From Phycisphaerae bacterium (GTDB lineage Bacteria > Chloroflexota > Anaerolineae > 4572-78 > J111): a DNA stretch of 64,000 nt. The notes below the pieces were generated by a model. It ran no database searches, had not been told where the DNA came from, and worked only from the letters and a program-made list of their open reading frames with translations. Made by a program: the position numbers and the translations under genes. How positions within the stretch are numbered: the first letter of the stretch is position 1; each line of letters opens with the position of its first letter. Shown here piece after piece: positions 16,073 to 25,738 of this stretch. The DNA is taken from NCBI GenBank assembly GCA_028285035.1, contig JANQQF010000006.1, forward strand, positions 62,001-126,000, read 5' to 3'.

Positions 16073-16804
16073 ATGACATTCCAACAATCTCTTGATACTC
16101 ATTTTCCTGGGGCAATGCGAGAAAGTGATTTTGTCCAACAAGCGTATGACACTCTAGCCCAACAAGGCTTTACCTCAGATAATACAATTGCCTGTGTTGG
16201 TGTTTGCCGTGATGAACTAACTCGTAGTTTGATTACCTCCATTGAAGACAATTGGGGGAATGTATTCACATTTTCCAGCTTAGCCGGCATGTTATTTGCC
16301 GGGAAAACAGGCTTTGGCGCGGCCCACGCCCACTCACCCATCGTTGATGGTCGGGAAAGCTATCTCTATGTTGTCATGCCTCATATTGCGATTGATGGGC
16401 AGGGGAAAATTGGTCTTTGTCAGCGTCAGGGCCGAGCAAAGCCGTCCGGCGCCTGTGGCGCATTGATGGCCTTTCGCCAGGAGCTCCTGGCGGGGCCAGT
16501 CGACCTCACCCTTAACTCCGATGACATCGAACAGAGCCTGTTGAAACAACGACTCTCCCGTGAAATCGATGTGGGGATGGTGCCAAATTTAGTCGAATTA
16601 ACTAAGATCACACATCGAGCGATTTTAGCCGATTTGCAGCGGATGATTGGGCTAACCGTCAATTTGGATCAAAATGATTACGCGGTTCTCAGCGGTATTC
16701 AAATTCATGGCCCTGATGAAACACAGTATATTTGGCCTCAAGAACTATATATGATAAAGCACTCTCAGGAAAGTATATTAAATTTGCAGAATGGTCAAAC
16801 TTAA
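16073..16804 (+). CDS. LCIB-type (theta class) carbonic anhydrase-like protein
   Basis: This 243-aa protein aligns by eye with algal LCIB proteins: VCRDELTR (Cys45, Arg46, Asp47), LAGMLFAGKTGFGAAHAHSP (His85/His87) and GKIGLCQRQG followed by SGACGAL (Cys128). Two cysteines and one histidine would bind the catalytic zinc, with the Asp-Arg dyad beside them, as in crystallised LCIB homologues. These hydrate CO2 to bicarbonate. No signal peptide is seen, so it should act in the cytosol. It is divergent from an importer of the family that includes the bicarbonate transporter CmpABCD, a suggestive but unproven link. Identification rests on motif order only. Confidence 0.8.
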   Translation: MTFQQSLDTHFPGAMRESDFVQQAYDTLAQQGFTSDNTIACVGVCRDELTRSLITSIEDNWGNVFTFSSLAGMLFAGKTGFGAAHAHSPIVDGRESYLYVVMPHIAIDGQGKIGLCQRQGRAKPSGACGALMAFRQELLAGPVDLTLNSDDIEQSLLKQRLSREIDVGMVPNLVELTKITHRAILADLQRMIGLTVNLDQNDYAVLSGIQIHGPDETQYIWPQELYMIKHSQESILNLQNGQT

Positions 16805-16864
16805 ATAGATATTCTATTAGACCTTATAGTCCATTCTCACAAGTATAAACTGACGGAGGGGTAG

Positions 16865-18142
16865 ATGTCTCGGGCTATTTTACTTAAATTTGTTTTTTTA
16901 ATGATTATATTACTGATATTTACCATTATTAGTTACCCTATATTAACCTACGCCTCGAACCAAGCTTCATCGCCTGGGGATCTAGACACGTTATTTGGTA
17001 CCAATGGAATTATTACTACAACACTTGCCAGCCGGGGCACAGATTTAGCTCTCGATTCTAAAGGTCGCATTCTTGTGGTTGGTGATAATACATCCGTTCT
17101 TCGCTTTACTGATAACGGAACTCTGGATACAACATTTGGGATTACAGGCGTCATCACTTCAGCAATAACGATGAACGATATCGTGGTACAGTCAGATCAA
17201 AAAATTGTGATGGCTGGTTATTACACAAATGACAAAGGACAAAAAAGCTTTGCTTTGACTCGTTTATTAGAAGATGGCGCTCTAGATCTAACTTTTGGTA
17301 ATAACGGTGTAGTAACGACCACTATAAATCAAACATCAACTGGGACCAGTCTCATCTTACAAACAGATGGCAAATTGGTTGTAGGTGGAAGCACCAAACC
17401 AGCCTCTCATCTTACCGGTTTTGCACTTGCTCGATACAATAATGATGGCTCGCTTGATACAACATTTGGCTCTAACGGTATCATCACTGATTTACCTAGC
17501 ACACATATAGGCGGTATCGCTGCCCTAGCTCAACAATCTGATGGCAAATTGGTTGCAGCGGGCACACATGATCAGAACTTTACGCTGGCCCGCTACACAA
17601 TATCGGGCGCGATTGATACGACATTTGGCAGTACCGGGGTCATCACCACAAGCTGTGGCAGCAACTGTTTTGGGATAGTTACCGATCTAGAAATCGATAC
17701 GAATGGAAAAATTAGTGTTAGTGGGTGGTTTGGGGTAAATGGTATTCTGAATGGTGAAGGACTCCGTTACAATCCAGATGGTTCATTTGATCAATATTTG
17801 ACGGACTTAGGTAGAAATGAGTTATATTATCGAGCAATTACATTGGATGATGAAGATAGACTTTATGGAACAGGTTCTTGGCTAAGCTCGGGTGCAACAC
17901 CCTATTACTATTTTGCCCGATTTATTGATGGAGTCTATGACTCTTCATTTGAACAGGTTCTTGGCTTGTATGTACCCATTTGGGGAATGACTGGCCAGGA
18001 TCTACTCATTCAATCAGATAAAAAAATTGTAACAACAGGTACCAAAAATAGAACTTTATTTTTAGCTCGTTACTTGGGAGAAGCTGAGGTAAAGGCATTT
18101 GAATTTAAGGTTTATATCCCTACCATTATCCAAAATAAATAA
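16865..18142 (+). CDS. Secreted delta-60 repeat protein with Tyr-x-Pro tail
   Basis: A good GGAGGGG site precedes the ATG. The 425-aa product has a long hydrophobic signal peptide (about 1-31) and roughly six delta-60 repeats, each with a core like RYNNDGSLDTTFGSNGIIT followed by a QSDGKLVVAG-like strand. The repeats build a beta-propeller-like fold. It is probably a cell-surface protein; no enzyme motif is visible. The C-terminus KVYIPTIIQNK matches the tails of two other secreted proteins in this window (multicopper oxidase, FG-GAP protein), which suggests a common sorting or anchoring role. It is followed at once by a hairpin terminator. Confidence 0.88.
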   Translation: MSRAILLKFVFLMIILLIFTIISYPILTYASNQASSPGDLDTLFGTNGIITTTLASRGTDLALDSKGRILVVGDNTSVLRFTDNGTLDTTFGITGVITSAITMNDIVVQSDQKIVMAGYYTNDKGQKSFALTRLLEDGALDLTFGNNGVVTTTINQTSTGTSLILQTDGKLVVGGSTKPASHLTGFALARYNNDGSLDTTFGSNGIITDLPSTHIGGIAALAQQSDGKLVAAGTHDQNFTLARYTISGAIDTTFGSTGVITTSCGSNCFGIVTDLEIDTNGKISVSGWFGVNGILNGEGLRYNPDGSFDQYLTDLGRNELYYRAITLDDEDRLYGTGSWLSSGATPYYYFARFIDGVYDSSFEQVLGLYVPIWGMTGQDLLIQSDKKIVTTGTKNRTLFLARYLGEAEVKAFEFKVYIPTIIQNK

Positions 18143-18170
18143 GCGACCTTGAGAAATCTCAAGGTCGCTT
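18141..18170. terminator. Bidirectional terminator hairpin
   Basis: AAGCGACCTTGAGA and its exact complement meet around a two-base centre, giving about 12 usable base pairs. It overlaps the stop codon of the delta-60 gene and lies 26 nt from the stop of the convergent lipoprotein gene. Confidence 0.65.
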
Positions 18171-18195
18171 AAAGTTATACAAAATAGTTACTCAT

Positions 18196-20802
18196 TTACC
18201 GCCAGCTTATCACACGCTCATCAACAAAGTTGTAGGTAATGTTAAGTTCGGCGTTAACCTCATCCGAGAACATCGGGCGCTGATTTGAACCATCAATGTT
18301 CATCAACCAAATCTCCCACAGGCCATTACGATCGGTTAAGAAGGCGATTTGTTGACCATCAGGCGACCAGGTTGGGGCCACATTGTTCCATTGCACACCC
18401 TCGGTTTCAGGCTGGAGTGGCACCCAGAATGGGGTTTCTGTCAATCGGGCACGGCCTGAGCCATCCGCATTCATCCGGAAAATCTCAAAGCCTTGGTTAC
18501 TTCCCGGCTTACCAGAGGTTAAGATAAGATATTGTCCATCTGGTGAGAAGACAGGCGAACTATCGTTACTTTCGACTGACAGGGTCTCTCTAAATTCGGG
18601 TCGATTGACATCGACGGCCAACAACCCTCGGCCACCCTCAGAGACAACACGCCAGGTATTAGCGGGGTCCCAAGCCGGTCGGAAGGCATAGGTGCCACCA
18701 TCGATATCGATAAAGCTCCCATCCGCCAGGGTGACTAAGCGAAGGGTCCAGTGGGGATCAGGCAGCAAGGTGAAACAAACCCGCGGTTCATCATTATCTG
18801 GGCCGGGCGGAATAAATCGCAGGTCAATGGCTCCATTTGGAATATTCCGATCAGCATCCTGACATTTTTCACTTTCCTCTGGGCGGCCACCTTGTTGATA
18901 ATTGAAGACAATTTGTGAACCGTCAGGCGACCATTCTGGACCTTTGGCCTTAACTAAATTCTCGGCAATCACTTGTTCATTGCTACCATCAATATCAACC
19001 ACATAAAGGTTGCCGGTATCACCGGTCCAGCGGGTGAAGGCCACTCGTTGTCCATCGGGTGAGAGGGCCGGATCAATCCCGGTAGTTAACTCTCGCAATC
19101 CTGTGCCATCGCTGTTGATAACGAGAACATCTTGCCCACTGGAGCGTTGAAGAACAAGCTGCCCCGTGAGAGGTACCCCAGTTGAGGCGACCGGTAATGG
19201 TGCATTGCCACCTGCCGCCGCAATTGTGGGTGGCGTAAAGGCCGGAACGTTAGACAAATCGCCCGTCACATCAAGCTGAATACGGGGGATCCAGCCCTGA
19301 CCACCAGCCAATGTTTCAATAAAAATCCAATCTTGATTGCCATTGAGGGCCAAAATGGATACAAAGTCATTGATAGAAACCGGACCAACTACGTCATAGA
19401 CGATTCCAGGCCCTGTCCGCAAGACCAAACCATTATTTACAATCCAGCCGCTGACAACTGGCACCGCACCACCAAACGAGCCAACCGAGTCAAGCGTACT
19501 TAGGGGAACCCAGCCGACGCCACCCGAGTCTTCAGCTTGAACCAACACCCAATCACGAGCATCGTTCACACCACGTACAGCGACAAAATCACCAACCGTT
19601 AATTCATCGACTGTGCCAAAAGATTCGCCTGGCCCTCGTCGTAGTTCAACTTTGATATTCGCACTGCCGCTCGATTTTACACCCAAGGTATTACCCACTA
19701 CTTCAGGGGTGAAATCAACCCCTGAGATGGCCACAGCTTCTCCGGCTGGTTGCCCGCCCGCCACACTAGGTTGCGGACTTCCACTGGTGCTGGCAACGGC
19801 TGAGGCAGTGGTTGCGCCACCTGAACCTGATAGTGAAACAATGGGGGCAGCCGCATCATCCTCAACTGGATCAAGTGTCCGTACTTGCGGGGCATCCGCC
19901 AGCGAGCCTGTTATATCCAGAAAGTCTACTGAGACCCAACCAAATTCGCCTGTTTCTGCTGAAATCAAAGCCCACTCTCGGTCTCGATTGACAGCCAAAA
20001 CAGATAGCGTATCACCGCTAGACAATGAGCCAATTTGATTGTAGACGGCACCCGGCCGTTGTCGGATTGGCAACAGGCTACTGGTCACCAACGCTTCAGC
20101 CACTGGATCAAAGTTAGCTGTTTCCAGAGGCTGAGGGGCTGAAGCACTCGCCTGAGTGACCTGTCCCGTACTTCCCGTGCGTTGGGCATTGATCAAGGCC
20201 GCAGCTTGAGGGCCTAGCGCTTGCTCTAGCACAAAGTTAATGGGATCGGGCGGCAAAACAGGGGCCTCATCCAAGGTGTCCAAAGCATAGACATCACTAT
20301 AAGGAATCCAGCCAAAGGAACGTGATGCGGTTAGGACGTAGATCCATTGCCCACTGGGATCTCGACCATAGACGCCAGCTAAATCACCTTGTAACAGGGT
20401 TTCATTTTGGCCATAGTTTAGAGCGGGTCCAGCCCGAACAATCGTCTCAGGCACTTTGATCGCCGCGACACTTACAACTGGAAATTCGGTCACAATTCGT
20501 TTCAGAATTTCAGACTCAGTTGGGAGTGAAAATACACCGTCAGCTTCATTTGAGTCAGGTGACAAAGCGACCTCAACCTCCGCTACTTCAGGGGTAGCGG
20601 TTGGCAAATCAATCCTGACAAACTCGCGGGTCGGTGTGGGAGAGGGTTCAACTTCAGGCGCGGGCCAAGACTCCACCTCAATCGCCTCAAACTCCTGCTC
20701 CCGAATTTCGCCTCCAGCGGATAAGCCCGAACATGCTGTAAGGCTAATGAATAGCAGGCCGTATATTATTTGTAAAACTCGTTTTGTTATTATTTGTCTC
20801 AT
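18196..20802 (-). CDS. Lipoprotein with four SH3b domains and TolB-like propeller
   Basis: This 868-aa protein has a lipobox (ISLTACSG, Cys ~24), so it should be lipid-anchored outside the cytoplasmic membrane. An acidic Pro-rich linker follows. Four bacterial SH3 domains come next, each with an RxGPG/RQRPG-like start and a GWVPL/GWIP end (around 115-180, 235-300, 375-440, 450-515). The C-terminal ~310 residues contain PD40/TolB-like blades (AFTRWTGDTGNLYVVDIDG, PTWSPDGQQIAFLTDRNG and others). SH3b domains often bind peptidoglycan, so the protein may be a wall-associated scaffold. It is monocistronic, 108 nt beyond the RND operon. Confidence 0.9.
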   Translation of the reverse strand: MRQIITKRVLQIIYGLLFISLTACSGLSAGGEIREQEFEAIEVESWPAPEVEPSPTPTREFVRIDLPTATPEVAEVEVALSPDSNEADGVFSLPTESEILKRIVTEFPVVSVAAIKVPETIVRAGPALNYGQNETLLQGDLAGVYGRDPSGQWIYVLTASRSFGWIPYSDVYALDTLDEAPVLPPDPINFVLEQALGPQAAALINAQRTGSTGQVTQASASAPQPLETANFDPVAEALVTSSLLPIRQRPGAVYNQIGSLSSGDTLSVLAVNRDREWALISAETGEFGWVSVDFLDITGSLADAPQVRTLDPVEDDAAAPIVSLSGSGGATTASAVASTSGSPQPSVAGGQPAGEAVAISGVDFTPEVVGNTLGVKSSGSANIKVELRRGPGESFGTVDELTVGDFVAVRGVNDARDWVLVQAEDSGGVGWVPLSTLDSVGSFGGAVPVVSGWIVNNGLVLRTGPGIVYDVVGPVSINDFVSILALNGNQDWIFIETLAGGQGWIPRIQLDVTGDLSNVPAFTPPTIAAAGGNAPLPVASTGVPLTGQLVLQRSSGQDVLVINSDGTGLRELTTGIDPALSPDGQRVAFTRWTGDTGNLYVVDIDGSNEQVIAENLVKAKGPEWSPDGSQIVFNYQQGGRPEESEKCQDADRNIPNGAIDLRFIPPGPDNDEPRVCFTLLPDPHWTLRLVTLADGSFIDIDGGTYAFRPAWDPANTWRVVSEGGRGLLAVDVNRPEFRETLSVESNDSSPVFSPDGQYLILTSGKPGSNQGFEIFRMNADGSGRARLTETPFWVPLQPETEGVQWNNVAPTWSPDGQQIAFLTDRNGLWEIWLMNIDGSNQRPMFSDEVNAELNITYNFVDERVISWR

Positions 20803-20910
20803 ATTTGTGTCTTCCGTTTTAAGGAGGTTAGAGATTGGGAGACTGGAGATTACATAAGCTTAACGGCATAATCTCCAATCTCTAAAATCTCTGAGTATTA
20901 GTCTCCTACG

Positions 20911-23900
20911 TTACGCTGCATCTGGTTCAGGGTTGACCGACATGCTTGAGCTAGGCTGAGGTTGTGGGGCAGGCATCGGATTACCTGTTGAAACGGTTGT
21001 ATCATCATCTTCCGATTTACTAGTGCCAATAATCCAGCCAAAGAAGCGACTGATACCACTTCCACCCGCATCAAACCAGGTATAGACCACCGGGATCAAG
21101 ATTAGGGTGAGCAGGTTTGATGAAATCGCGCCTCCCATCACTACAGCGGCCAAAGATTTTCGGTTTTCAGCCCCCGCCCCAACAGCCAACAACATCGGCA
21201 TCAAGGCGAATACCAGCGTGAACGAGGTCATCAAAATCGCTCGTAAACGCCGACGCCCCGCTTCAATCAAGGCATCCTTACGGCTTGCTCCTTCGGCACG
21301 GGCCTGGTTGGTAAAGTCAACCAACAGGATCGCGTTTTTGGTAATAATCCCAATCAAGAGGATGATCCCCAAAAGTGACAGAATGTTGACTGTATTATTG
21401 GTCAGTGCTAACCCACCAAAAGCGCCAACAATCGCCACCGGCAACGAAATCATAATCGCTAACGGCTGGAGCCAGCTCTGATAAAGGGCAACCATTAAGA
21501 TGTAGATCAAGGCAATGGCCAGAATGATAGCTTGGATAAACTGACCAAAAATTTCCTGTTGTGCTTCTGACCCACCAGATAACTGGAAGCCATAACCAAC
21601 AGGGAACACCACCTGGTCGTCGATAGCAGCAACAACGTCATTGGTCACGTCACCGGCAGCCCGACCTTGTACCCCACTCGCTACCTCTAAGATCTGACGG
21701 CGATTGGTACGGTTGATGGTAGCTGGAGCTAATGTCTCCTCCACAGAAGCGAAACGCTCCAGACGTACAGGTTGTCCATTGGAAAAGCCCAATGGAAGCT
21801 GTAATACCTGTTGTAAGTCCTCTCGTGATACTTCATCCAGACGTAGAGTCACATCAATTTCAGTGTTTGCCCCAGTTTCAAAGTTAGCGACAGTCTCACC
21901 TGACAAGGCTGTTCGCAATGTTCCAGCCACATCCGAAGGACGCAAACCTTGATCGATTGCCAAATCACGGTTGATGATAACTTCGGTTTCTGGTGAACGA
22001 GAAGCACCTGTATTTTTGATGTCTACAACCCCGTCGACTGAAGCCATGACATCCTCAACTTGGTTCGCCAACTCAATCAGCGTATCAGCATCAGGGCCAA
22101 ATACCTCCATACTCACTGGGCTACTTCCTCCAGGCCCATTAGCATTCAACCCAGCGGTAATCAGGGCTTCTGGTAAACTCTGCAGGAATGGACGTAAATC
22201 ATCGATAATCTCAGTTGTACTTCGCTCGCGATCAAGTGCATCAATCAAGCGACCGTTGATCCGAGCTTGATTCGAGGCTACGGTAGAGGGTCCACCCCCT
22301 GGCCCGCCTCCACCACCGCTGCTGGTTCCAACAACGGTTAGGAGCGCGGCAGTTTCAGGAACTTCTTGGAGAATGATCAACTCAACCTGTCGAACAATTT
22401 GATCGGTTGCCTCTAGATTGGTACCTGGGGGCATCTCGATTTCGACCCGGAATTGCCCATCATCCGTTTGTGGGAAAATCTCTAGCCCAACAAAGCCACC
22501 AACAACGAGATAAATGCCTGCGGCAAAGGCTCCAATTCCGATTAAGATAACGACCAACTGGGTAAAAAAGTTTGCCAAAGCCAGCCGAATAACACCTGCA
22601 TAGAAATTCGACAAAAAGGCAAACGTTGCATCCCAGGCTCGGGTGAACAAGCTCCACAGCCAAGTAATCGGGAAGAAAATCTTTTCAAGAAGCCACAATA
22701 GCCCAGTTCGTTTTGGCTTAGGTGCGTCTTTGGCTTTCATCCACTTAGAGGCCAGCATCGGCGTTAGGGTAAACCCGACAAAGAGCGATACTACAGTGGC
22801 CGACACAATGGTGATCCCGTATGGGAAGAAAAACTGACCAGGGATACCGCTCATAAAGGCAACCGGCAGGTAAACCACCAAGTCAGTTGAGGCGATGACC
22901 AATGAGGGCAGCAAGATCTCCTGCCGCGCATCGATCGAGGCCTGGGCGGGCGTTTTGCCCAGGCCTAAGTGGTACTCGGTATTTTCGAGCACCACAATCG
23001 AGTCATCCACTAGGTTCCCGATAATCAACGTCATTGCCAACAGAGTGATTTGATTCAGGGTAAAGCCCATTGCCCACATCACAATCAACGTTGAGATCAA
23101 CGAGGTCGGAATAGCGAAAAGAACAATAAATGTGGTGGGTAAGCGATGCAAGAAGGCCAACATCACGATCCCCGTAATCAAAATCGCCAGGATCAAATCC
23201 TGTTGTACCCCATTGACCGAGGCCCGAATGTCTGAAGAGGCATCTGTGACCAAGACCAGTTCAGCTTCAGCCGGAAGGTCATTTTGTACATCATCCAAAA
23301 TCTCATACAGATTATCGGCAACATCAACCGTATTTCCGTCCGTGGTCTTGGTCACACTGATGCTAACGGCATCACTTCCGTTGTAGCGAATAAATTGATC
23401 CTTATCCTCAAAACCTTGCTCAATGGTAGCTACATTTCGGAGGAACACTTTGCCACCTACACCATCGCGGACGACGATATTTTCAATATCGGAGATATTG
23501 TTGAAGTCACCGACAGAGCGGATGGTACTTTTCTGACGACCTTGTTCAATAGTCCCTACCGGGAAGGTTTCACTACTATCTTGAATAGCCTTTTTGATAT
23601 CATCAAGCGACAATTTATAGGCCGAAAGTTGTTCCATGTCCACATCAACATGAATTTCCTGATCACGGCCTCCAGAAATGTTAACCGAGGCTACCCCTGG
23701 AATGGCCTGGAAGCGATCAACCAGGAATTCATCAGCAAAATCAAACAAGTTGTCTTGTGTTTGCGGCCCTCGTAACACCAAGTTCATAATTGGAATGGCC
23801 CCAATATCGGCCTTGATGATAGACGGCTCTTCCGCGTCTTCAGGCAATTGTCCGCCAATCCCTGACACACGACGCTCTACCTCAATGGCGGCCACGTTAC

Positions 23901-24201
23901 CATCAACCCCATCCTCAAACTCAATGGTGACAGTCCCTACCCCCTCATTCGCGGAGGACAGGATTTTGTCAATCCCAGAAATACCCGCAACGGCTTCCTC
24001 AATTGGCTCTACGACCAAATCAGACACATCCTGAGGCGAGGCATTTGGAAAGACTGTTACAACACTGACAACAGGGAAATCGATACTGGGGAAGTTGTCA
24101 ATCTGCAACAAAAAGTAAGAGCGAATGCCCATAATAAACAAAATGATGAAAACCATCAACGTCGTTAATGGTCGACGAATTGCTACTCGAATTAAACCCA
24201 T
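20911..24201 (-). CDS. RND family efflux transporter (AcrB/HAE1 type)
   Basis: This 1096-aa protein has the RND plan: helix 1 (GLIRVAIRRPLTTLMVF), a large extracytoplasmic domain, helices 2-6 and a second half with the same order. The proton-relay aspartates are present in GNLVDDSIVVLENTEYHL. A Gly-rich loop (about 630-640) interrupts the second porter domain, and the C-terminal tail is Pro/Gln-rich. It pumps drugs or metabolites using the proton gradient. AAGGAG precedes the start, which lies 30 nt after the adaptor gene. No outer-membrane TolC-like gene is nearby, consistent with a monoderm cell. Confidence 0.95.
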   Translation of the reverse strand: MGLIRVAIRRPLTTLMVFIILFIMGIRSYFLLQIDNFPSIDFPVVSVVTVFPNASPQDVSDLVVEPIEEAVAGISGIDKILSSANEGVGTVTIEFEDGVDGNVAAIEVERRVSGIGGQLPEDAEEPSIIKADIGAIPIMNLVLRGPQTQDNLFDFADEFLVDRFQAIPGVASVNISGGRDQEIHVDVDMEQLSAYKLSLDDIKKAIQDSSETFPVGTIEQGRQKSTIRSVGDFNNISDIENIVVRDGVGGKVFLRNVATIEQGFEDKDQFIRYNGSDAVSISVTKTTDGNTVDVADNLYEILDDVQNDLPAEAELVLVTDASSDIRASVNGVQQDLILAILITGIVMLAFLHRLPTTFIVLFAIPTSLISTLIVMWAMGFTLNQITLLAMTLIIGNLVDDSIVVLENTEYHLGLGKTPAQASIDARQEILLPSLVIASTDLVVYLPVAFMSGIPGQFFFPYGITIVSATVVSLFVGFTLTPMLASKWMKAKDAPKPKRTGLLWLLEKIFFPITWLWSLFTRAWDATFAFLSNFYAGVIRLALANFFTQLVVILIGIGAFAAGIYLVVGGFVGLEIFPQTDDGQFRVEIEMPPGTNLEATDQIVRQVELIILQEVPETAALLTVVGTSSGGGGGPGGGPSTVASNQARINGRLIDALDRERSTTEIIDDLRPFLQSLPEALITAGLNANGPGGSSPVSMEVFGPDADTLIELANQVEDVMASVDGVVDIKNTGASRSPETEVIINRDLAIDQGLRPSDVAGTLRTALSGETVANFETGANTEIDVTLRLDEVSREDLQQVLQLPLGFSNGQPVRLERFASVEETLAPATINRTNRRQILEVASGVQGRAAGDVTNDVVAAIDDQVVFPVGYGFQLSGGSEAQQEIFGQFIQAIILAIALIYILMVALYQSWLQPLAIMISLPVAIVGAFGGLALTNNTVNILSLLGIILLIGIITKNAILLVDFTNQARAEGASRKDALIEAGRRRLRAILMTSFTLVFALMPMLLAVGAGAENRKSLAAVVMGGAISSNLLTLILIPVVYTWFDAGGSGISRFFGWIIGTSKSEDDDTTVSTGNPMPAPQPQPSSSMSVNPEPDAA

Positions 24202-24231
24202 TGACTATAACTCCTTTTGCTCCTACCTGTC

Positions 24232-25641
24232 TTAGAACCCGCTAACAACCTCAACTTTTACACCATCAGCCAAGTTGGGTTGACCCGCAACCACAACGAT
24301 TTCGCCGGGTTCAACCCCTTCCAGGATTTCAACCTGATCATTGTTCTCTAAACCAGTGGTCACATCTCGTTGTTCAACCGTTTCATCATCCAACACAACA
24401 TAGACAGTTGGCTGACTATTAAGAGTCACGATAGCGGCCTGCGGCACTAATGGCACGTCGTTTCGTTCTTCTGACAAAATCGACAGATCAGCATACATTC
24501 CGCTTTTGAGTACCCCTTCTTCGTCAACGGGCACAATCGTGACCGGGAAGGTGCGGCTGCTTGAGTCACCGACTGGATCGATGCTAGTGACAACACCTGG
24601 GAAATCCGTTCCAGGATAGGCCTGGACATTTAGTTTCGCACTCTGTCCTTTTGAGATCAGTCCAACCCGGCTTTCCTCGGCATTAACCAACACTTCAACT
24701 TCTTCGGAAATCAGGGTCGAAATCGGAGCTTGACCACTGACGATGCTGCCTTCCTCAACGGAAAGTTCACTAATGACACCAGCAAAGGGGGCTGTAATAT
24801 CAGTTTTTGTCATGTTGAATTTGGCCAGCTTCAAACCCGCTTCAGCCTGAGCAATGGCTGCTTCAGCCGCCGCGAAGTCAAAGTCACGATAGGGGGTTAA
24901 GACCAACTCCAGACTCAGTTCAGCCCGCGCTAGATTTTCCATCAAAGGGGCTACTGCTGAATCACGAGGTGTAACACCAATATTGTAATTGGCCAAGGCT
25001 GTTTCGTAGGCAATGGTGGCCTGTTCCAAATCAACCGCTTCTTGACGAGTACCAATGTCACCGGCCCAAGCAATTTTGTCATATGCTTCTTGGGCTCGCT
25101 TCAACTCAGCCCGAGCATTCGCCAGTGAAGTTGAAGCTTGAATACGCTCATCATCATCGATGGTCAGAATTTCATTGAGTTGAGCTTTGGCTGATTGAAC
25201 CAGCGCCTGAGCCGCAGCAATTTCACCAGGGCGTGAGCCAGCCTCTAAACGGTCTAACCCTGCCTGAGCGCTCGCAACAGAGGCCTCAGCCTGCTCAATA
25301 GCGATAAGATAGCTCTCTTGCTCTAGCCGGGCAATAAGATCGCCCTTGGCCACGCTATCTCCAATATCTACATTCAATTCTACAATTTTGCCACCAACTT
25401 CAGGAACGATGTTAACCTGCTTTTGCGGCTGTAAGTCACCGGCATAATTGAAGAATTGAGAGATATCACCTGTCTCAACTTCAGCAACCTCGACCGAAAC
25501 AAACGACTCAACCGTTGGAGTCGGTTCGTCAGCCTGAGCCGCCTCAGCCTCTTCACCCCCCGCACCGGGGCGGCCACTACAAGCGGCCAGGATGAGGCTG
25601 ATCAGTATCAAACCTACGTAAAAATATTTTGTCCGTTTCAT
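24232..25641 (-). CDS. RND efflux periplasmic adaptor (MFP), lipoprotein
   Basis: This 469-aa adaptor starts with a lipobox (SLILAACSG, Cys ~21). The biotinyl-lipoyl half VPEVGGKIVELNVDIGDSV (about 83-101) follows, then a long Ala/Glu-rich coiled-coil hairpin (~115-270), the second lipoyl half ITAPFAGVISELSVEEGSI and beta-barrel/MP domains. It should couple the RND pump of the next gene to the exterior. Its hairpin is longer than in many AcrA-like adaptors. It is the first gene of a two-gene operon with a 30-nt gap. Substrate range is not evident. Confidence 0.94.
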   Translation of the reverse strand: MKRTKYFYVGLILISLILAACSGRPGAGGEEAEAAQADEPTPTVESFVSVEVAEVETGDISQFFNYAGDLQPQKQVNIVPEVGGKIVELNVDIGDSVAKGDLIARLEQESYLIAIEQAEASVASAQAGLDRLEAGSRPGEIAAAQALVQSAKAQLNEILTIDDDERIQASTSLANARAELKRAQEAYDKIAWAGDIGTRQEAVDLEQATIAYETALANYNIGVTPRDSAVAPLMENLARAELSLELVLTPYRDFDFAAAEAAIAQAEAGLKLAKFNMTKTDITAPFAGVISELSVEEGSIVSGQAPISTLISEEVEVLVNAEESRVGLISKGQSAKLNVQAYPGTDFPGVVTSIDPVGDSSSRTFPVTIVPVDEEGVLKSGMYADLSILSEERNDVPLVPQAAIVTLNSQPTVYVVLDDETVEQRDVTTGLENNDQVEILEGVEPGEIVVVAGQPNLADGVKVEVVSGF

Positions 25642-25738
25642 CTATGGAAACTCTCCTTTTTCACATTCTTGGTTGTTATAACCAGTATCTTTCACTAGAA
25701 AAAAACTAGATCGTTATTACTATGACAATCACAATATA

